DNA of 64,000 nt from Spirochaetaceae bacterium (GCA_002730875.1 PCBI01000018.1:191001-255000), one strand, 5' to 3'; counted from the first letter of the stretch, positions 35,236 through 44,752 are shown. Program-made: numbers and translations. Notes: generated from the letters alone by a model not told the origin.

Positions 35236-36740
35236 TACTGCCCTCCCCGGGAGATCATGGGTGTGTTTTTCTCCAGCCATCGATCGGACATAGCGGAGAA
35301 ATACCCTCCATTAAGAAGTAGAATATAGAGTCGCCGGGCAAAAGGAGAGCCGGACTGCAATGTTCTGGTAAGCAGTAGCCCCAGCAGGAACAGACCAACA
35401 GATGCAAAGGCCGTAATGGCAAATGGAGAATCAAGGTCCGGCCGTCGCAGAGCAGGAGTCAGTCCTTCCAGGTATTGTCCCAGATAGAATTCTACAACGC
35501 CGTAGAGCGCCAGAGCAGCCGCCATCAATACCAGTATTACGGACCATACTCGAAATCGGGAATAGTCATCGACCAGGCTCCTACCCGAATTCTGAACCAG
35601 TCCCATCCACAGGACCGTTGCATAAATAAAAAGCGAGAAATACTCACCGGACTTAAATTCCACGGCCCCGTAAACCAGGGCGGCGGAACCAAGAACGGCT
35701 AAAAGCAGACCGAAAAACGAAAGCGGAACCAGCTTGAAGCCAGTCTTTCGCGCCTCTTCCACCAGTCCGCCAGTAGATAGAAAAGCATGGGCCTTATAGA
35801 AACTATGCGCGAATATGTGGAACAGAGCAATACTGTAAGCGCCCAGGCCGCAGGCAAAAAGCATCATGCCCATCTGGCTGATTGTGGAGTATCCAAGCTT
35901 TTTCTTAATGTTGCTCTGCGTGATCATGGACAGGGCCCCATAGACTGACGTTACCGATCCAGCCAGTATCAGCATTACCGGTCCCCCGTGGACTTCCTGT
36001 AGAAGCGGACTCAGGCGAATCATAAGAAATCCACCAGCATTAATAATACCCGCATGCATGAGGGCAGATACCGGCGTCGGAGTGGCCATGGTATCCGGAA
36101 GCCAGAAGTGGAAAGGAAACTGCGCAGACTTGATAAGAGCTCCTACGACAAATAAGATGACAGTAAGCTCCATAACCAGAGAAGTTTGCCTGTAGTCCGG
36201 CCAGCTTTCGTAAAGCGCAAAGATTCGTTCGAACTCCAGGGTACCGAAGGTGCGATACACCAGGGCAATACCCGCAATGAGTACCAGATCCCCGAAGCGG
36301 CTGATGATGGCTTTCTTTCGCGCCGCATTCACCGCCTCGGGACGATCCGGATAATACATCAGTAAACGGTGCAACCCAAAGCTGGTTAGGAGCCAGGCCC
36401 CAAAGAGCATTAGCAGATTGCTGGACAGAACAAAGAAACAAACGGCCACAACGGTAAGCAGCAGATTCCGGTAGAAGAACCACTGTCGCTGCTCTCCATC
36501 CAGATAGCGGATAGCAAACCGGGCTATGGCGGCTGACAGAAGAGCAATCATTATAAATAGGATAGTAGAAAGCGCATCCAGCCGGAGAGATATTGCGACG
36601 CTGAATTTCAGGACAGTGAACTTGAGAACGGGTAAGGTAGTAGGGCCCTGGATGAGGACCCAGAGGCAGGATAACAGAGCCACCCCGGCCAGAGCCCAGA
36701 GAAATCCATGAACTACTCGAATACTAATATATCTGCGCAT
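35235..36740 (-). CDS. dabB: DabB, membrane subunit of the inorganic carbon pump
   Basis: A 501-residue membrane protein of the NADH-quinone-oxidoreductase/Mrp-antiporter family (NuoL-like). It has about 13 predicted helices and the family blocks HFWLPDTMATPTPVSALMHAGIINAGGF and LGYSTISQMGMMLFACGLGAYSIALFHIFAHSFYKAHAFL, with the proton-path Lys, Glu and His residues. Paired with a downstream DUF2309 gene, it is DabB: it couples ion flow to DabA. The start ATG has CAGGA before it. A 6-bp inverted repeat and a weak -10 lie upstream. Confidence 0.92.
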   Translation of the reverse strand: MRRYISIRVVHGFLWALAGVALLSCLWVLIQGPTTLPVLKFTVLKFSVAISLRLDALSTILFIMIALLSAAIARFAIRYLDGEQRQWFFYRNLLLTVVAVCFFVLSSNLLMLFGAWLLTSFGLHRLLMYYPDRPEAVNAARKKAIISRFGDLVLIAGIALVYRTFGTLEFERIFALYESWPDYRQTSLVMELTVILFVVGALIKSAQFPFHFWLPDTMATPTPVSALMHAGIINAGGFLMIRLSPLLQEVHGGPVMLILAGSVTSVYGALSMITQSNIKKKLGYSTISQMGMMLFACGLGAYSIALFHIFAHSFYKAHAFLSTGGLVEEARKTGFKLVPLSFFGLLLAVLGSAALVYGAVEFKSGEYFSLFIYATVLWMGLVQNSGRSLVDDYSRFRVWSVILVLMAAALALYGVVEFYLGQYLEGLTPALRRPDLDSPFAITAFASVGLFLLGLLLTRTLQSGSPFARRLYILLLNGGYFSAMSDRWLEKNTPMISRGGQ

Positions 36741-36780
36741 AAATCCTGCCTGTCTCCGTCATAAACAAAACTTTACCGGA

Positions 36781-36810
36781 ATAGTATTTCGCCAACCAGA
36801 AAACCTGGTT
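36781..36810 (-). promoter_or_regulatory. Candidate operator/promoter upstream of dabBA
   Basis: AACCAG-N5-CTGGTT (36794-36810) is a perfect 6-bp inverted repeat. Eight bases further toward dabB lies TACTAT (36781-36786 on the minus strand), a plausible -10, so the repeat would cover the -35 region. Distance to the ATG is about 40 bases. No matching copies were noticed. Confidence 0.35.
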
Positions 36811-36894
36811 AATGGCCAGAGTTTCCGTGTACGGGACGTTGGCAAGGAGGGAAGCGGCCCACGGTTCCCCGGGAACCCGACGCAGAAGCCCGAT

Positions 36895-37692
36895 TTAGCG
36901 CACCAGAGGATGGTTCGGCAACTGCTGCCCAAAACGGCAGTAGAAATGCTCGATGGCCTGCTTTCTAATAGTCCAGTGTCCCCGGCTTACAATCACAACT
37001 ATCTTAAGACGGTCCTTTTGCCTGGCCCCGCCCACAAACCATACAGTCCTATCCCAGGCCCCGGTTTTTCCATAGAGATGCAGGTCCGGATAGAGGTCCC
37101 GGTCAGCAGAGCTGCGTGGCCATTCAATCAGCGGTAACAACTCCCTGGCTCCGGACTTATCCAGATTCAGAATAGAGTCCATGAATTCCAGCTGATGAGC
37201 CGGCGTAGTGGTGGCCTCGCCCGCATGAACAATGGCTTTCAACTCCCCGGGCCAGGACTCTTTCACTGCATCCGGCAGAAAACCCAGAGCATCCATGCGG
37301 TCCCGAAAGAATGGAATGCCTCGCTGCCGGGCCAGGGAAATGAAGTAATCATTGCTGGAATAGAGCAACGCTTCCGACAGCGAAGCGGAGCGCGGCGTGC
37401 CTTCGATATAGGGGTCCGAAATGGTTAGCTGCGTATCGGAATCGAATCCGTCCGCCAGCAATATCAAGGCCAGCGCCAGCTTGGTGGTGGAAGCGGGGTT
37501 TAAACGGGCATTCTCCAGTTCGAGATTGCCCTGCCGACTCACCTGATCCCCGTCCTTTTCCAACACCAGGAACCCTTCGGGCAGAGGACCGCATTGCGAG
37601 GCAGGGAAAGCCACTGCAGCCGAATCACAACCTATCCAGAGAAATAGGCTCAGGCAGCAGGGCAGGACCACGGCGTGAAAGGGGGACTGCAT
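36895..37692 (-). CDS. Penicillin-recognising enzyme (class D beta-lactamase / carboxypeptidase-like)
   Basis: A 265-residue secreted protein with the three motifs of penicillin-recognising enzymes: SxxK in NPASTTK, SxN in YSSNDYF and KTG in LYGKTGAWD, followed by WFVGGA. The short length and the KTG-to-WFVG spacing resemble class D beta-lactamases; the SxN motif is more like carboxypeptidases. The signal peptide ends in LFLWIGC, a possible lipobox. The longer frame upstream is antisense-like and reads through the divergent promoter region, so ATG 37692 is used. Target: peptidoglycan or beta-lactams, not decided by sequence. Confidence 0.83.
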   Translation of the reverse strand: MQSPFHAVVLPCCLSLFLWIGCDSAAVAFPASQCGPLPEGFLVLEKDGDQVSRQGNLELENARLNPASTTKLALALILLADGFDSDTQLTISDPYIEGTPRSASLSEALLYSSNDYFISLARQRGIPFFRDRMDALGFLPDAVKESWPGELKAIVHAGEATTTPAHQLEFMDSILNLDKSGARELLPLIEWPRSSADRDLYPDLHLYGKTGAWDRTVWFVGGARQKDRLKIVVIVSRGHWTIRKQAIEHFYCRFGQQLPNHPLVR

Positions 37693-37759
37693 CCGAAAGG
37701 TTGTACTTCCCTTTAAGGTTGACCGGCCCGGCGGCCTCTTGCAGGGTCGAGGAGCACCG

Positions 37760-40700
37760 ATGGACTGGTCTTTTCTACAAATAAACTTCCACGCCATAAG
37801 CTCCAGCACTGCGGCCGCGTTCACACTGTTTGCAAGCCTTTTCTTTCTGGTTTCCATCCCCCGGCGGTCTGCGGCCACCGTGCACCTGGGCCTGGGATTG
37901 CTGTTCATCGGGATCGCAAATGTAGCCTATGTAATCACATCCTCGGTGTACCACCCCGCGGCTGCCTTTCACAGATACTTCACTGTTTCCTTTGTTCCCC
38001 TGGCGGCCCTCCATTTCGGACATTTCTTCTGGAACTTTCCCAATAACCCGAACAAAAACGTTTCCCGGATCGTTCTGGTGATACAGTGGACTGTAACCGT
38101 AGCGCTTACCGTTCTCTTTATCGAGACTACTTTGCGGGGAGATCGCTGGTTTCGGTTCTCGGCGCATTACTGGGATTTCGCCGAGTGGGAGTTGAGCTCC
38201 TACATCGCCAATCTAATCGCTCTGTTCGTGCTGATGGTGCCGGCCATTGCCGTCTGGAAGATGGTGCGAAATGAGCGAGGTTTGCGCTGGACGATATTCT
38301 GGATGATGCTGGCCTTTCTTGCCGGCACATTGATTCCGGCCATCGCGAACAAACTGAGTCATGCAGGACGGATGAGCCGCGGCAACTTCCAGGTGCTCTA
38401 CAATTTGATGACCATCCTGGGATTCTTTGCACTTATTGTTATCTATATCAACAAAACCCTGGATCGCACGACGTTTCTGGCCAAAGTAGTGGGCATTAGC
38501 CTGGTGACCATCCTGGTAATCTTCCAGTGGCTGAGCTATGCCTCATACCTTCAGGCAGAGAGCGCCTACAACCGTCTCAGAAACAAGGATATGCGGCTGG
38601 CCATGGTTGCAGACAACAAGTCGCCGGACTTGCTCTATTTACTGCGATACGATCGCGACAGGGGCAGCTCTTTTGAATACCATCGTCGCGCTCCGGTACT
38701 CCCGGAGGAGTCCGGTCGAATGTTTGCAGTCATTATGGCCTATCATTCGGCGCTGCAGGGCGATGCAGCGAATTTAAAGCAACTGGAGTCGCCTTACGTT
38801 AAAGGTTACAGCGTCTTCTTTAAAGGTTTGTCCGGCGAGTCCGGGCCAGGCGAACTCAAGCAGAAATTCAACGAACTCCAAAAACAGATGCGAATTCGCC
38901 GGATTCAGATTCGCATGATCCCGGATCGCACGCTGGATGAGAAACTCACGGAAAACCTCCGGACCTGGGCGAATACAGACTCGCCGCTGCAGTCCTTTGA
39001 TCAAGTCGCCTGGCAAGCCTGGAAAGACTCCATTCGCAACAATCCGGAAAGCCCCGCTCAGAAAAAAGAGGCTCTCTTCAAGTTCTATCTCCAGGTGCAT
39101 CCGGATGGCCAGCGCTATTACCGTAGCCATCCGGAATATGGTCATGTAGTGTGCTTTGCTCTACCGGGGCCCGAGCCCGGTCAGTATTACGAAGCTGGTT
39201 ACTCTTACCAGGAATTTCGGCAGGAACAGATGAAGGTTGCGCTGGCCGAAATGTGGATGCTCATTGGATGTCTGCTCATTGTACTCATTGGATTCCGTCT
39301 ATTCTTCAAACAGACATTGATCGATCCCCTTCAGGCACTACTTCAGGGGGTGCAGAAGATCAATACCGGAGATCTGAACATTCGACTCCCCGTCCAGGTC
39401 CAGGACGAGATCGGCTTTCTCACAGGCTCGTTCAATCGCATGGTAACGTCCATCCGGCGAGCCCGGGGCCAGCTACAGGACTATGCCACCACCCTGGAAG
39501 ACCGAGTGCAGGCGCGAACCCTGGAACTTCAGGACACAGTAAAGCGAATCCAGGATCTCAAAACCAGACAGGACGGTGATTTCTTTTTAACCAGCCTGCT
39601 CATTCATCCGCTCACATCAAACCAGGTGAGTAGTCCGAGCATCAACATAGACATGCTTCTGCATCAGAAAAAGCGATTCTCCTTTCGCCGCTGGGAAGGC
39701 GAGATTGGCGGCGACTTCTGTAGCGCGCACACCATACAACTGCGCGGTCATAGCTACATCGTTTTTCTCAATGGCGACGCCATGGGGAAATCCCTGCAGG
39801 GCGCGGCCGGCGCTCTTATCCTGGGCAGCGTCTTTGAATCCATCATCCAACGCACAGAATTGAGTAGCGAGATACAGACTTTGTATCCGGAAATGTGGCT
39901 GCGGGATGCCTACCTGGAGTTGCAGAAGATCTTTTGTACCTTTGACGGTTACATGATGGCCTCCATGGTGCTGGGCGTTGTAGAAGAACACAGCGGTTTG
40001 ATGTACTATTTAAACGCCGAGCACCCGTGGCCGGTACTTTACAGAGACGGACAGGCCAGCTTTCCGGTCATCGAACAGGAAAAAATCATCCACAAGCTGG
40101 GAATTCCGGGGGCCGAAAGAAATCTGCGCATCTATACGATTCAATTGAGGCCCGAGGATGCTTTCATCTCAGGAAGCGACGGTCGCGACGATCTGATCAT
40201 CGGCACCGATGCGGAAGGAAACAGAATCTACAACATGGACGAGTCCGCCTTTCTGGAAGTAGTAGAACAAAGCAAAGGATCGCTGCAGGAAATTCAGCAG
40301 AACCTGGCGAACCGGGGACAGATTTCAGACGACCTTTCGCTGTTAAAGCTTGAGTTTCGAGGCGGGCTGCCTCTGCCGAATCTGGAACTGTCCGCAGCAG
40401 AAAAACAGCTCAAGAAGGACGATCCCGACGCCTACCAGGAATTGCTGGAGGACAAACTCTATCAGCATACGAAAGAGAACATCAGTGCGCCGGTTCAATT
40501 GCATCGTGAGCTATTTGAGATCGCTTTTCGCAAACAGGATTACGAAAAGGCGGCCCGTTTGTCCGCACAGTGGTCTTTGCATCAGAGCACCCGGTATCTT
40601 TATCTGGCGTCCTACGCATTAAAACGGGCGGATCGTATCGAAGAGGCCAGGATTCAGGGCGAACGGGTTCTGCTGCGGGATCCGGATCATGCCAACAATC

Positions 40701-40849
40701 TGGTGAACCTGGCGGATATATACAGAATGCTGGGCTACGTGGAAAAGGCCGAACACTGCATCGAAAGGGCCCTGCAGCTTCGACCAGGACACAAAAGCGC
40801 CGAGCTCATTCAAAGCGCTCTCGTAGAGCTACGCAGCGAACTCGAATAG
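37760..40849 (+). CDS. 7TM sensor with HAMP, SpoIIE/PP2C phosphatase and TPR domains
   Basis: A 1029-residue signalling protein. Residues about 1-240 hold seven transmembrane helices of the histidine-kinase 7TM type; an extracytoplasmic region follows (about 260-490), flanked by helices; then HAMP (DPLQALLQGVQKINTGDLNIRLP), a coiled coil, and a SpoIIE-type PP2C phosphatase with metal-binding blocks GEIGGDFCSAH, NGDAMGKSLQG, ISGSDGRDDL and ISDDLSLL. The C-terminal 150 residues have TPR-like helices (YEKAARLSAQW, AEHCIERALQLRPGHKSAE). The expected role is dephosphorylation of an anti-sigma-factor antagonist in response to a signal. ATG 37760 with GAGGAGC before it is used. Confidence 0.9.
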   Translation: MDWSFLQINFHAISSSTAAAFTLFASLFFLVSIPRRSAATVHLGLGLLFIGIANVAYVITSSVYHPAAAFHRYFTVSFVPLAALHFGHFFWNFPNNPNKNVSRIVLVIQWTVTVALTVLFIETTLRGDRWFRFSAHYWDFAEWELSSYIANLIALFVLMVPAIAVWKMVRNERGLRWTIFWMMLAFLAGTLIPAIANKLSHAGRMSRGNFQVLYNLMTILGFFALIVIYINKTLDRTTFLAKVVGISLVTILVIFQWLSYASYLQAESAYNRLRNKDMRLAMVADNKSPDLLYLLRYDRDRGSSFEYHRRAPVLPEESGRMFAVIMAYHSALQGDAANLKQLESPYVKGYSVFFKGLSGESGPGELKQKFNELQKQMRIRRIQIRMIPDRTLDEKLTENLRTWANTDSPLQSFDQVAWQAWKDSIRNNPESPAQKKEALFKFYLQVHPDGQRYYRSHPEYGHVVCFALPGPEPGQYYEAGYSYQEFRQEQMKVALAEMWMLIGCLLIVLIGFRLFFKQTLIDPLQALLQGVQKINTGDLNIRLPVQVQDEIGFLTGSFNRMVTSIRRARGQLQDYATTLEDRVQARTLELQDTVKRIQDLKTRQDGDFFLTSLLIHPLTSNQVSSPSINIDMLLHQKKRFSFRRWEGEIGGDFCSAHTIQLRGHSYIVFLNGDAMGKSLQGAAGALILGSVFESIIQRTELSSEIQTLYPEMWLRDAYLELQKIFCTFDGYMMASMVLGVVEEHSGLMYYLNAEHPWPVLYRDGQASFPVIEQEKIIHKLGIPGAERNLRIYTIQLRPEDAFISGSDGRDDLIIGTDAEGNRIYNMDESAFLEVVEQSKGSLQEIQQNLANRGQISDDLSLLKLEFRGGLPLPNLELSAAEKQLKKDDPDAYQELLEDKLYQHTKENISAPVQLHRELFEIAFRKQDYEKAARLSAQWSLHQSTRYLYLASYALKRADRIEEARIQGERVLLRDPDHANNLVNLADIYRMLGYVEKAEHCIERALQLRPGHKSAELIQSALVELRSELE

Positions 40850-40981
40850 ATCCGGACGGTCTAACTGAACAGAGCGCCGCCATCCGGCCTGACGAGATCA
40901 TGGGTCTTGAATCTAGCGCAATCTGGCAGAATCTCCGGATCTATTTGCGGATCCATTTCCGGAGCTATCGTCTGAGCAGCC

Positions 40982-41425
40982 TTATGCTTTGGATTCCAGA
41001 TCGCGAATGCTCTGAATCTGTTTCAAATTCCAGTCATCGGAACTGTACGGGGTTTCAAACCAGGATTGCAGAATCTCCCGGGCCAGAGGAAGAGACGTTT
41101 TTCGCATGCTCAAAGCCAGGACATTTGCATGATTCCATACCCGGGCGCCTTTTGCGGTTTCCGCATCGCCGCAAAGCGCGGCACGAATACCTTTGACTTT
41201 GTTGGCTGCGATGGTTGCCCCGGTTCCGGTCCAGCACATCACAATGCCTTCATCGAATTCGCCGCTCGCAACTCTGGCTACGGCATCGGAAGTGACCACC
41301 GGCCAATCCTTTTCCTCCCCCGGACCCGGCCCCACGTAGGTGCATTCGTGCCCGGCCTTCTCTACGGCCTGCTGAATGGCGGGTATCAGTTCTCCGTATT
41401 CGTCGCTGGAAAGTATAATCTTCAC
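40982..41425 (-). CDS. RpiB/LacA/LacB-family sugar-phosphate isomerase
   Basis: A 147-residue protein of the ribose-5-phosphate isomerase B/galactose-6-phosphate isomerase family. The start KIILSSDEYGEL aligns with the family's SDxxG block but has Glu where RpiB has His (SDHAG). The catalytic Cys is in MCWTGTGATIAANKVKG, and the NANVLALSMR block (here WNHANVLAL) is present. This SDEYG/CWTGTG form is a distinct subfamily that I recall from actinobacteria and others; its substrate is less certain than for RpiB. The GTG at 41425 with AGGAAG before it is used instead of the longer open frame. Cytoplasmic. Confidence 0.85.
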   Translation of the reverse strand: MKIILSSDEYGELIPAIQQAVEKAGHECTYVGPGPGEEKDWPVVTSDAVARVASGEFDEGIVMCWTGTGATIAANKVKGIRAALCGDAETAKGARVWNHANVLALSMRKTSLPLAREILQSWFETPYSSDDWNLKQIQSIRDLESKA

Positions 41426-41632
41426 GGGTACTTCCTTAATCCAAAAACACTGAAAGTCAAGAGAGGATTGGCCCGACATTCCCAAAAAGCCAGGCCTTTG
41501 AATGGCGCTGGAAGTCGGCCCCATCCGTTCTCGAAACAGACACAAATCCCGGCTGGAATGAAGTGGCCGTCACGAACGCCAATCCAACCCTATCGGCGCC
41601 ACTTTGCTCATCGCTCAATGGACTGGAAATCT

Positions 41633-41686
41633 ACGAATCAACTCGATTAAATCGATTCGGTCAACTTGATCAGCCGAATCAACTGC
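41633..41686. repeat. Degenerate CGAATCAACT-type repeat
   Basis: The gap downstream of the 41697 gene holds repeated fragments: CGAATCAACT, CGATTAAATCGATTC, GGTCAACTTGATCAGC and CGAATCAACTGC. It is too degraded to give a clean period. It has no coding or hairpin explanation. Confidence 0.45.
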
Positions 41687-41696
41687 ACCAGCTACA

Positions 41697-42812
41697 TCAC
41701 CGGCCCTTCTTGCTAGCCAGCATCATGTTGGATGTTCCTTCGCGATAGTTGTAGCCTATGCCGTAGGGCAACGGTTCGCTGGCTTTCAGATAGGCCGAAC
41801 GGAGATCAGCCTGATATCGTTTTCTAAAAAGTGGGATGGGTCGGGTATACACTCCGTACAGCGTAATATCCCAGGTAGCCGGCGAAAAGTATCCGTAGGG
41901 AATGCCGGAGTCGGTTTGCAGTACATGCTTACTCTCTTCCAGAATCAGACCGCGAATGCGATTGAAGCTAGCGTAATGCATCAAATAGGATGCGGCTTTT
42001 AAATAGGTTACCAGACCGTTCTGCTTTTTTACGAAGTCATGCAGGCGTTTGTTTCGGGCATAGGCCGAATCCGACACATCCAGCGAGAAATAGATAACTT
42101 CCTGCGGAGCGGCATCTTTTGATTTGCGAAAGTATACGCGAATGCCCGGCACCGGACCTTTGTACTGCGGCTGATTACCCGGCGCCGAAACGCCAATCAA
42201 GTTACCTTCTGCATCCAATTCCACATAGTCCACTTTTAGCACTTCATTGCCGGATCGGGCAATGAAAGAAAGGATTAGTGGAGCGGCGCCCATCCGGCTG
42301 CGAATCAAATCCACTTTCATATCGTTTGTGCGAAAAAACGACCACTCCAGCACAGCAAACAGGGATTTGCGAATCAAAGTAAGCATATCGGCTGTTTCTT
42401 TGCTGCTCATGGTAGTGAGATCAGGCATAACACCGGCCGGCTCCAGGCCAAAATGAATGTAGCGATTCGCATTGGGAAAAAAAGTAAAGGCATGCAGAAA
42501 GTCCGGACCGCCAAACGGATAGAACAGGGTCTCGGTGTCCTTTCTGGCCGCATCGAGCTCGCTGGCGGCCCATTTGCGCATGGGGTCCAGCCTTCTGGGT
42601 TCCAGTTCGGACCATCGGCTTTCGAAGAACTGTCGCTGCGCCTTGAAAGCGGCCAGGTTTCGGAGCGAAGGCGGTAAGGCTTCGTCCTCCACCGGCAGCC
42701 CGGAGATGTAACGCGCCACTGTATCCGGAGTGATATTCGCCTCTTCGGCCTGCACCGTCGACGCCACTAATATAAGAAGAAATAGCGATGTAGCTGAAAC
42801 TGTTCTGCGCAT
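41697..42812 (-). CDS. Secreted protein of unknown function
   Basis: A 371-residue protein with a signal peptide (VSATSLFLLILVASTVQAEE, probable cleavage after VQA). The mature part is mixed helical and beta, with no motif that I recognise. Landmarks are FYPFGGPDFLHAFTFFPNANRYIHFGLEP, DLTTMSSKETADMLTLI, LIEESKHVLQTDSGIPYGYF and DITLYGVYTRPIPLF. It is Tyr-rich near the C-terminus. An in-frame TTG seven codons upstream exists; ATG 42812 is used because it starts the basic n-region of the signal peptide (MRRTV). Divergent from the membrane protein at 42906. A cell-envelope role is likely only from its export. Confidence 0.72.
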   Translation of the reverse strand: MRRTVSATSLFLLILVASTVQAEEANITPDTVARYISGLPVEDEALPPSLRNLAAFKAQRQFFESRWSELEPRRLDPMRKWAASELDAARKDTETLFYPFGGPDFLHAFTFFPNANRYIHFGLEPAGVMPDLTTMSSKETADMLTLIRKSLFAVLEWSFFRTNDMKVDLIRSRMGAAPLILSFIARSGNEVLKVDYVELDAEGNLIGVSAPGNQPQYKGPVPGIRVYFRKSKDAAPQEVIYFSLDVSDSAYARNKRLHDFVKKQNGLVTYLKAASYLMHYASFNRIRGLILEESKHVLQTDSGIPYGYFSPATWDITLYGVYTRPIPLFRKRYQADLRSAYLKASEPLPYGIGYNYREGTSNMMLASKKGR

Positions 42813-42905
42813 GACATGCTTTTGCTGCAGCAATCTGAGCCGTAAACCGTTTTCGGTGTCCTTTTTTCATTTCAGAAATTGAATGACCGGAGCTCTGCTG
42901 CCTGA

Positions 42906-43868
42906 GTGTATGCTTCTGTGCGACTGGCCTATTTTATTCTGGGAGTTCTTCTACCCCTCTCAGCCTTCATGCTTCCTTTGATCCGGCCCATTTCGCCCAC
43001 CGGACAGATTGCTCTATTCTTTGTTACTTCCGTTCTCGCAGGGTTGATTCCAGCTGTGGAGTCCATTCGGAAGCAAAGCCATTTCCGCATTACGGATCCA
43101 TTTGCCCTTCTGGCGATTTTTGCGGGAGTGATCACCATCATCTACTTTGTGGAGCCAGCCACCCTGGCCAGCGCCATGGAAGGGATGATACAGATTGATA
43201 TACTGGAGTTTCGTAAGATCTATTGGCTGCAGGCCATACCCTATGCTCTGGGAATCCACGCATTCGTTGATTTGGTCGTGACCATTGGTCTGGGAATCGG
43301 CGTGCGTAGAAGAAGATTCATTATTCGCAAAGCGGCCGCCCACGAAAACATGGCCCTGAGACTGAGCGAGGTCCGCGAAAAGGCCGGTAAGCCTTCCGGC
43401 TATTCGGAATTCTTCTACAAGAAACTCATGGGTAAGGCCATAGTATTCGTAGGAGAACGATTCGACATTATCCACTACGCAATCTCGGCGTTCACGCTTT
43501 CCCAGAACAATGCGGTCTACTTTTTCGATTTCCTGGATGCGGAGGAAGACCAGAGCCACTGGCCACGAACCATCACAGCAGAACAGTTTCTACATAGCCT
43601 CTGGCAGACGCCGGTGTTTCAGGGTAAGAAGCTCTATTACATTCAGCGAAACGGCGAAACAGACTTTACCGCTTTGATGAACTCCGACGAAATTCAACCG
43701 CTGGAGAAGAGCCAGGCTCAGGATATCGTAGAACAGCTGAATGCGCGATACCCGCTTCTGGAAACAAGTATACCCTCCGCCAAAGAGATCCCCAATGCCC
43801 TGGAAAGAAATGCGCGAGTACTGGAGCTGTTTCCGTCGCCGGCCATACGAGACCACGGCCAGATCTAG
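42906..43868 (+). CDS. Membrane protein of unknown function
   Basis: A 320-residue protein with four predicted transmembrane helices in the first 145 residues (LAYFILGVLLPLSAFM, IALFFVTSVLAGLIPA, FALLAIFAGVITIIYF, ALGIHAFVDLVVTIGLGIGV) and a soluble C-terminal half with no known motif. The C-terminal part is acidic/aromatic (NAVYFFDFLDAEEDQ, KLYYIQRNGETDF). It starts at a GTG near 42906; another GTG follows four codons on. It is divergent from the secreted protein at 41697, and the two may share regulation. Confidence 0.7.
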   Translation: MYASVRLAYFILGVLLPLSAFMLPLIRPISPTGQIALFFVTSVLAGLIPAVESIRKQSHFRITDPFALLAIFAGVITIIYFVEPATLASAMEGMIQIDILEFRKIYWLQAIPYALGIHAFVDLVVTIGLGIGVRRRRFIIRKAAAHENMALRLSEVREKAGKPSGYSEFFYKKLMGKAIVFVGERFDIIHYAISAFTLSQNNAVYFFDFLDAEEDQSHWPRTITAEQFLHSLWQTPVFQGKKLYYIQRNGETDFTALMNSDEIQPLEKSQAQDIVEQLNARYPLLETSIPSAKEIPNALERNARVLELFPSPAIRDHGQI

Positions 43869-44005
43869 AATGCTTCAATCCCGTCTTCCGGCGACAGGCG
43901 CACTGAACCGGGCCTGATGCGATTTGCACGGAAAGCCCGACCGGCATTCCGACCTCATTCTTCAAACCGCCTGAGACGTAGCCGGGCCGGTCTTGGATTT
44001 GGAGC

Positions 44006-44752
44006 CTATCTTCTCAACCAGCCAGTTATACAATAGCGATCGGCATGACAGGGAAGCACCTCATGTTCGATTTCCGGCGCATGAAACACGACCAGCCTTC
44101 CCGCTACAGGCTCGATATCCAGAAAGCATTCCTGCCAGATCATGGTATCGTTTCCCGAAGATGGCAGAGTCTCCTGCATGGAGTCGGGCACTGCCGACGG
44201 ATGGTTTTTTCCGGATGAAGGATTAGCCTTCCGGGGATCCCAATAAATGCGAAGCTCGCCGCCTTTTGGGCGCTGCCAGTTCTGGTTTAGATAGAGGATG
44301 AAAGTGATGATTCGATTGTTTTTGCCTTTGAAGTTGTCCACGTGCCGACGATAAAAGCTTCCAGGCCTGTACACGGAATAGAACGCTTCCCACTCGTTCA
44401 GTCCCATGTAGAAGTTTCGGTTCAGAAGATTTTTTAGATCCTGCATTGTGTCGATGAAGGGGCGGGCCTTCATGGGCGGGTTTTCGGGCTCCAGCCATAT
44501 GAGTTCGCTCTTTCGAATCTTACGCTGCACATCGGCAGAAGCGCCGACGCCCGCATCCTGGAACTGGCCTTGTCTCCTTCGCTCATCGAAATCCTGGATT
44601 AGTTCGGCGCATGCGGAGTCGCCCAGCATATCATCCAGTACAAAAAAACCCCGGGCTTCCAGAGATGCCAGAGAAGCCGACCAATCGGATAGTGCCGTCA
44701 CAGGAGAAAGTAGCGAAAGCGCCCTAAAGCAGGTAAATCCTTTTTCCGGCAA
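44006..44752 (-). CDS. 2-oxoglutarate/Fe(II) oxygenase (SM-20/prolyl 4-hydroxylase type)
   Basis: About 248 residues from a TTG start, with the double-stranded beta-helix of 2OG-Fe(II) dioxygenases. The iron triad is HxD in YRRHVDNF and His in PEIEHEVLP, and the 2OG-binding Arg is in DRYCITGWLRR. The segment FFVLDDMLGDSACAELIQDF is the usual N-terminal helix of SM-20/P4H-like hydroxylases. An insertion after LRIYWDP (about 175-205) lengthens the sheet loop. The start is uncertain: the first 30 residues are poorly conserved-looking and a later GTG could also serve. Cytoplasmic; a protein hydroxylation role is inferred from family. Confidence 0.82.
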   Translation of the reverse strand: MPEKGFTCFRALSLLSPVTALSDWSASLASLEARGFFVLDDMLGDSACAELIQDFDERRRQGQFQDAGVGASADVQRKIRKSELIWLEPENPPMKARPFIDTMQDLKNLLNRNFYMGLNEWEAFYSVYRPGSFYRRHVDNFKGKNNRIITFILYLNQNWQRPKGGELRIYWDPRKANPSSGKNHPSAVPDSMQETLPSSGNDTMIWQECFLDIEPVAGRLVVFHAPEIEHEVLPCHADRYCITGWLRR

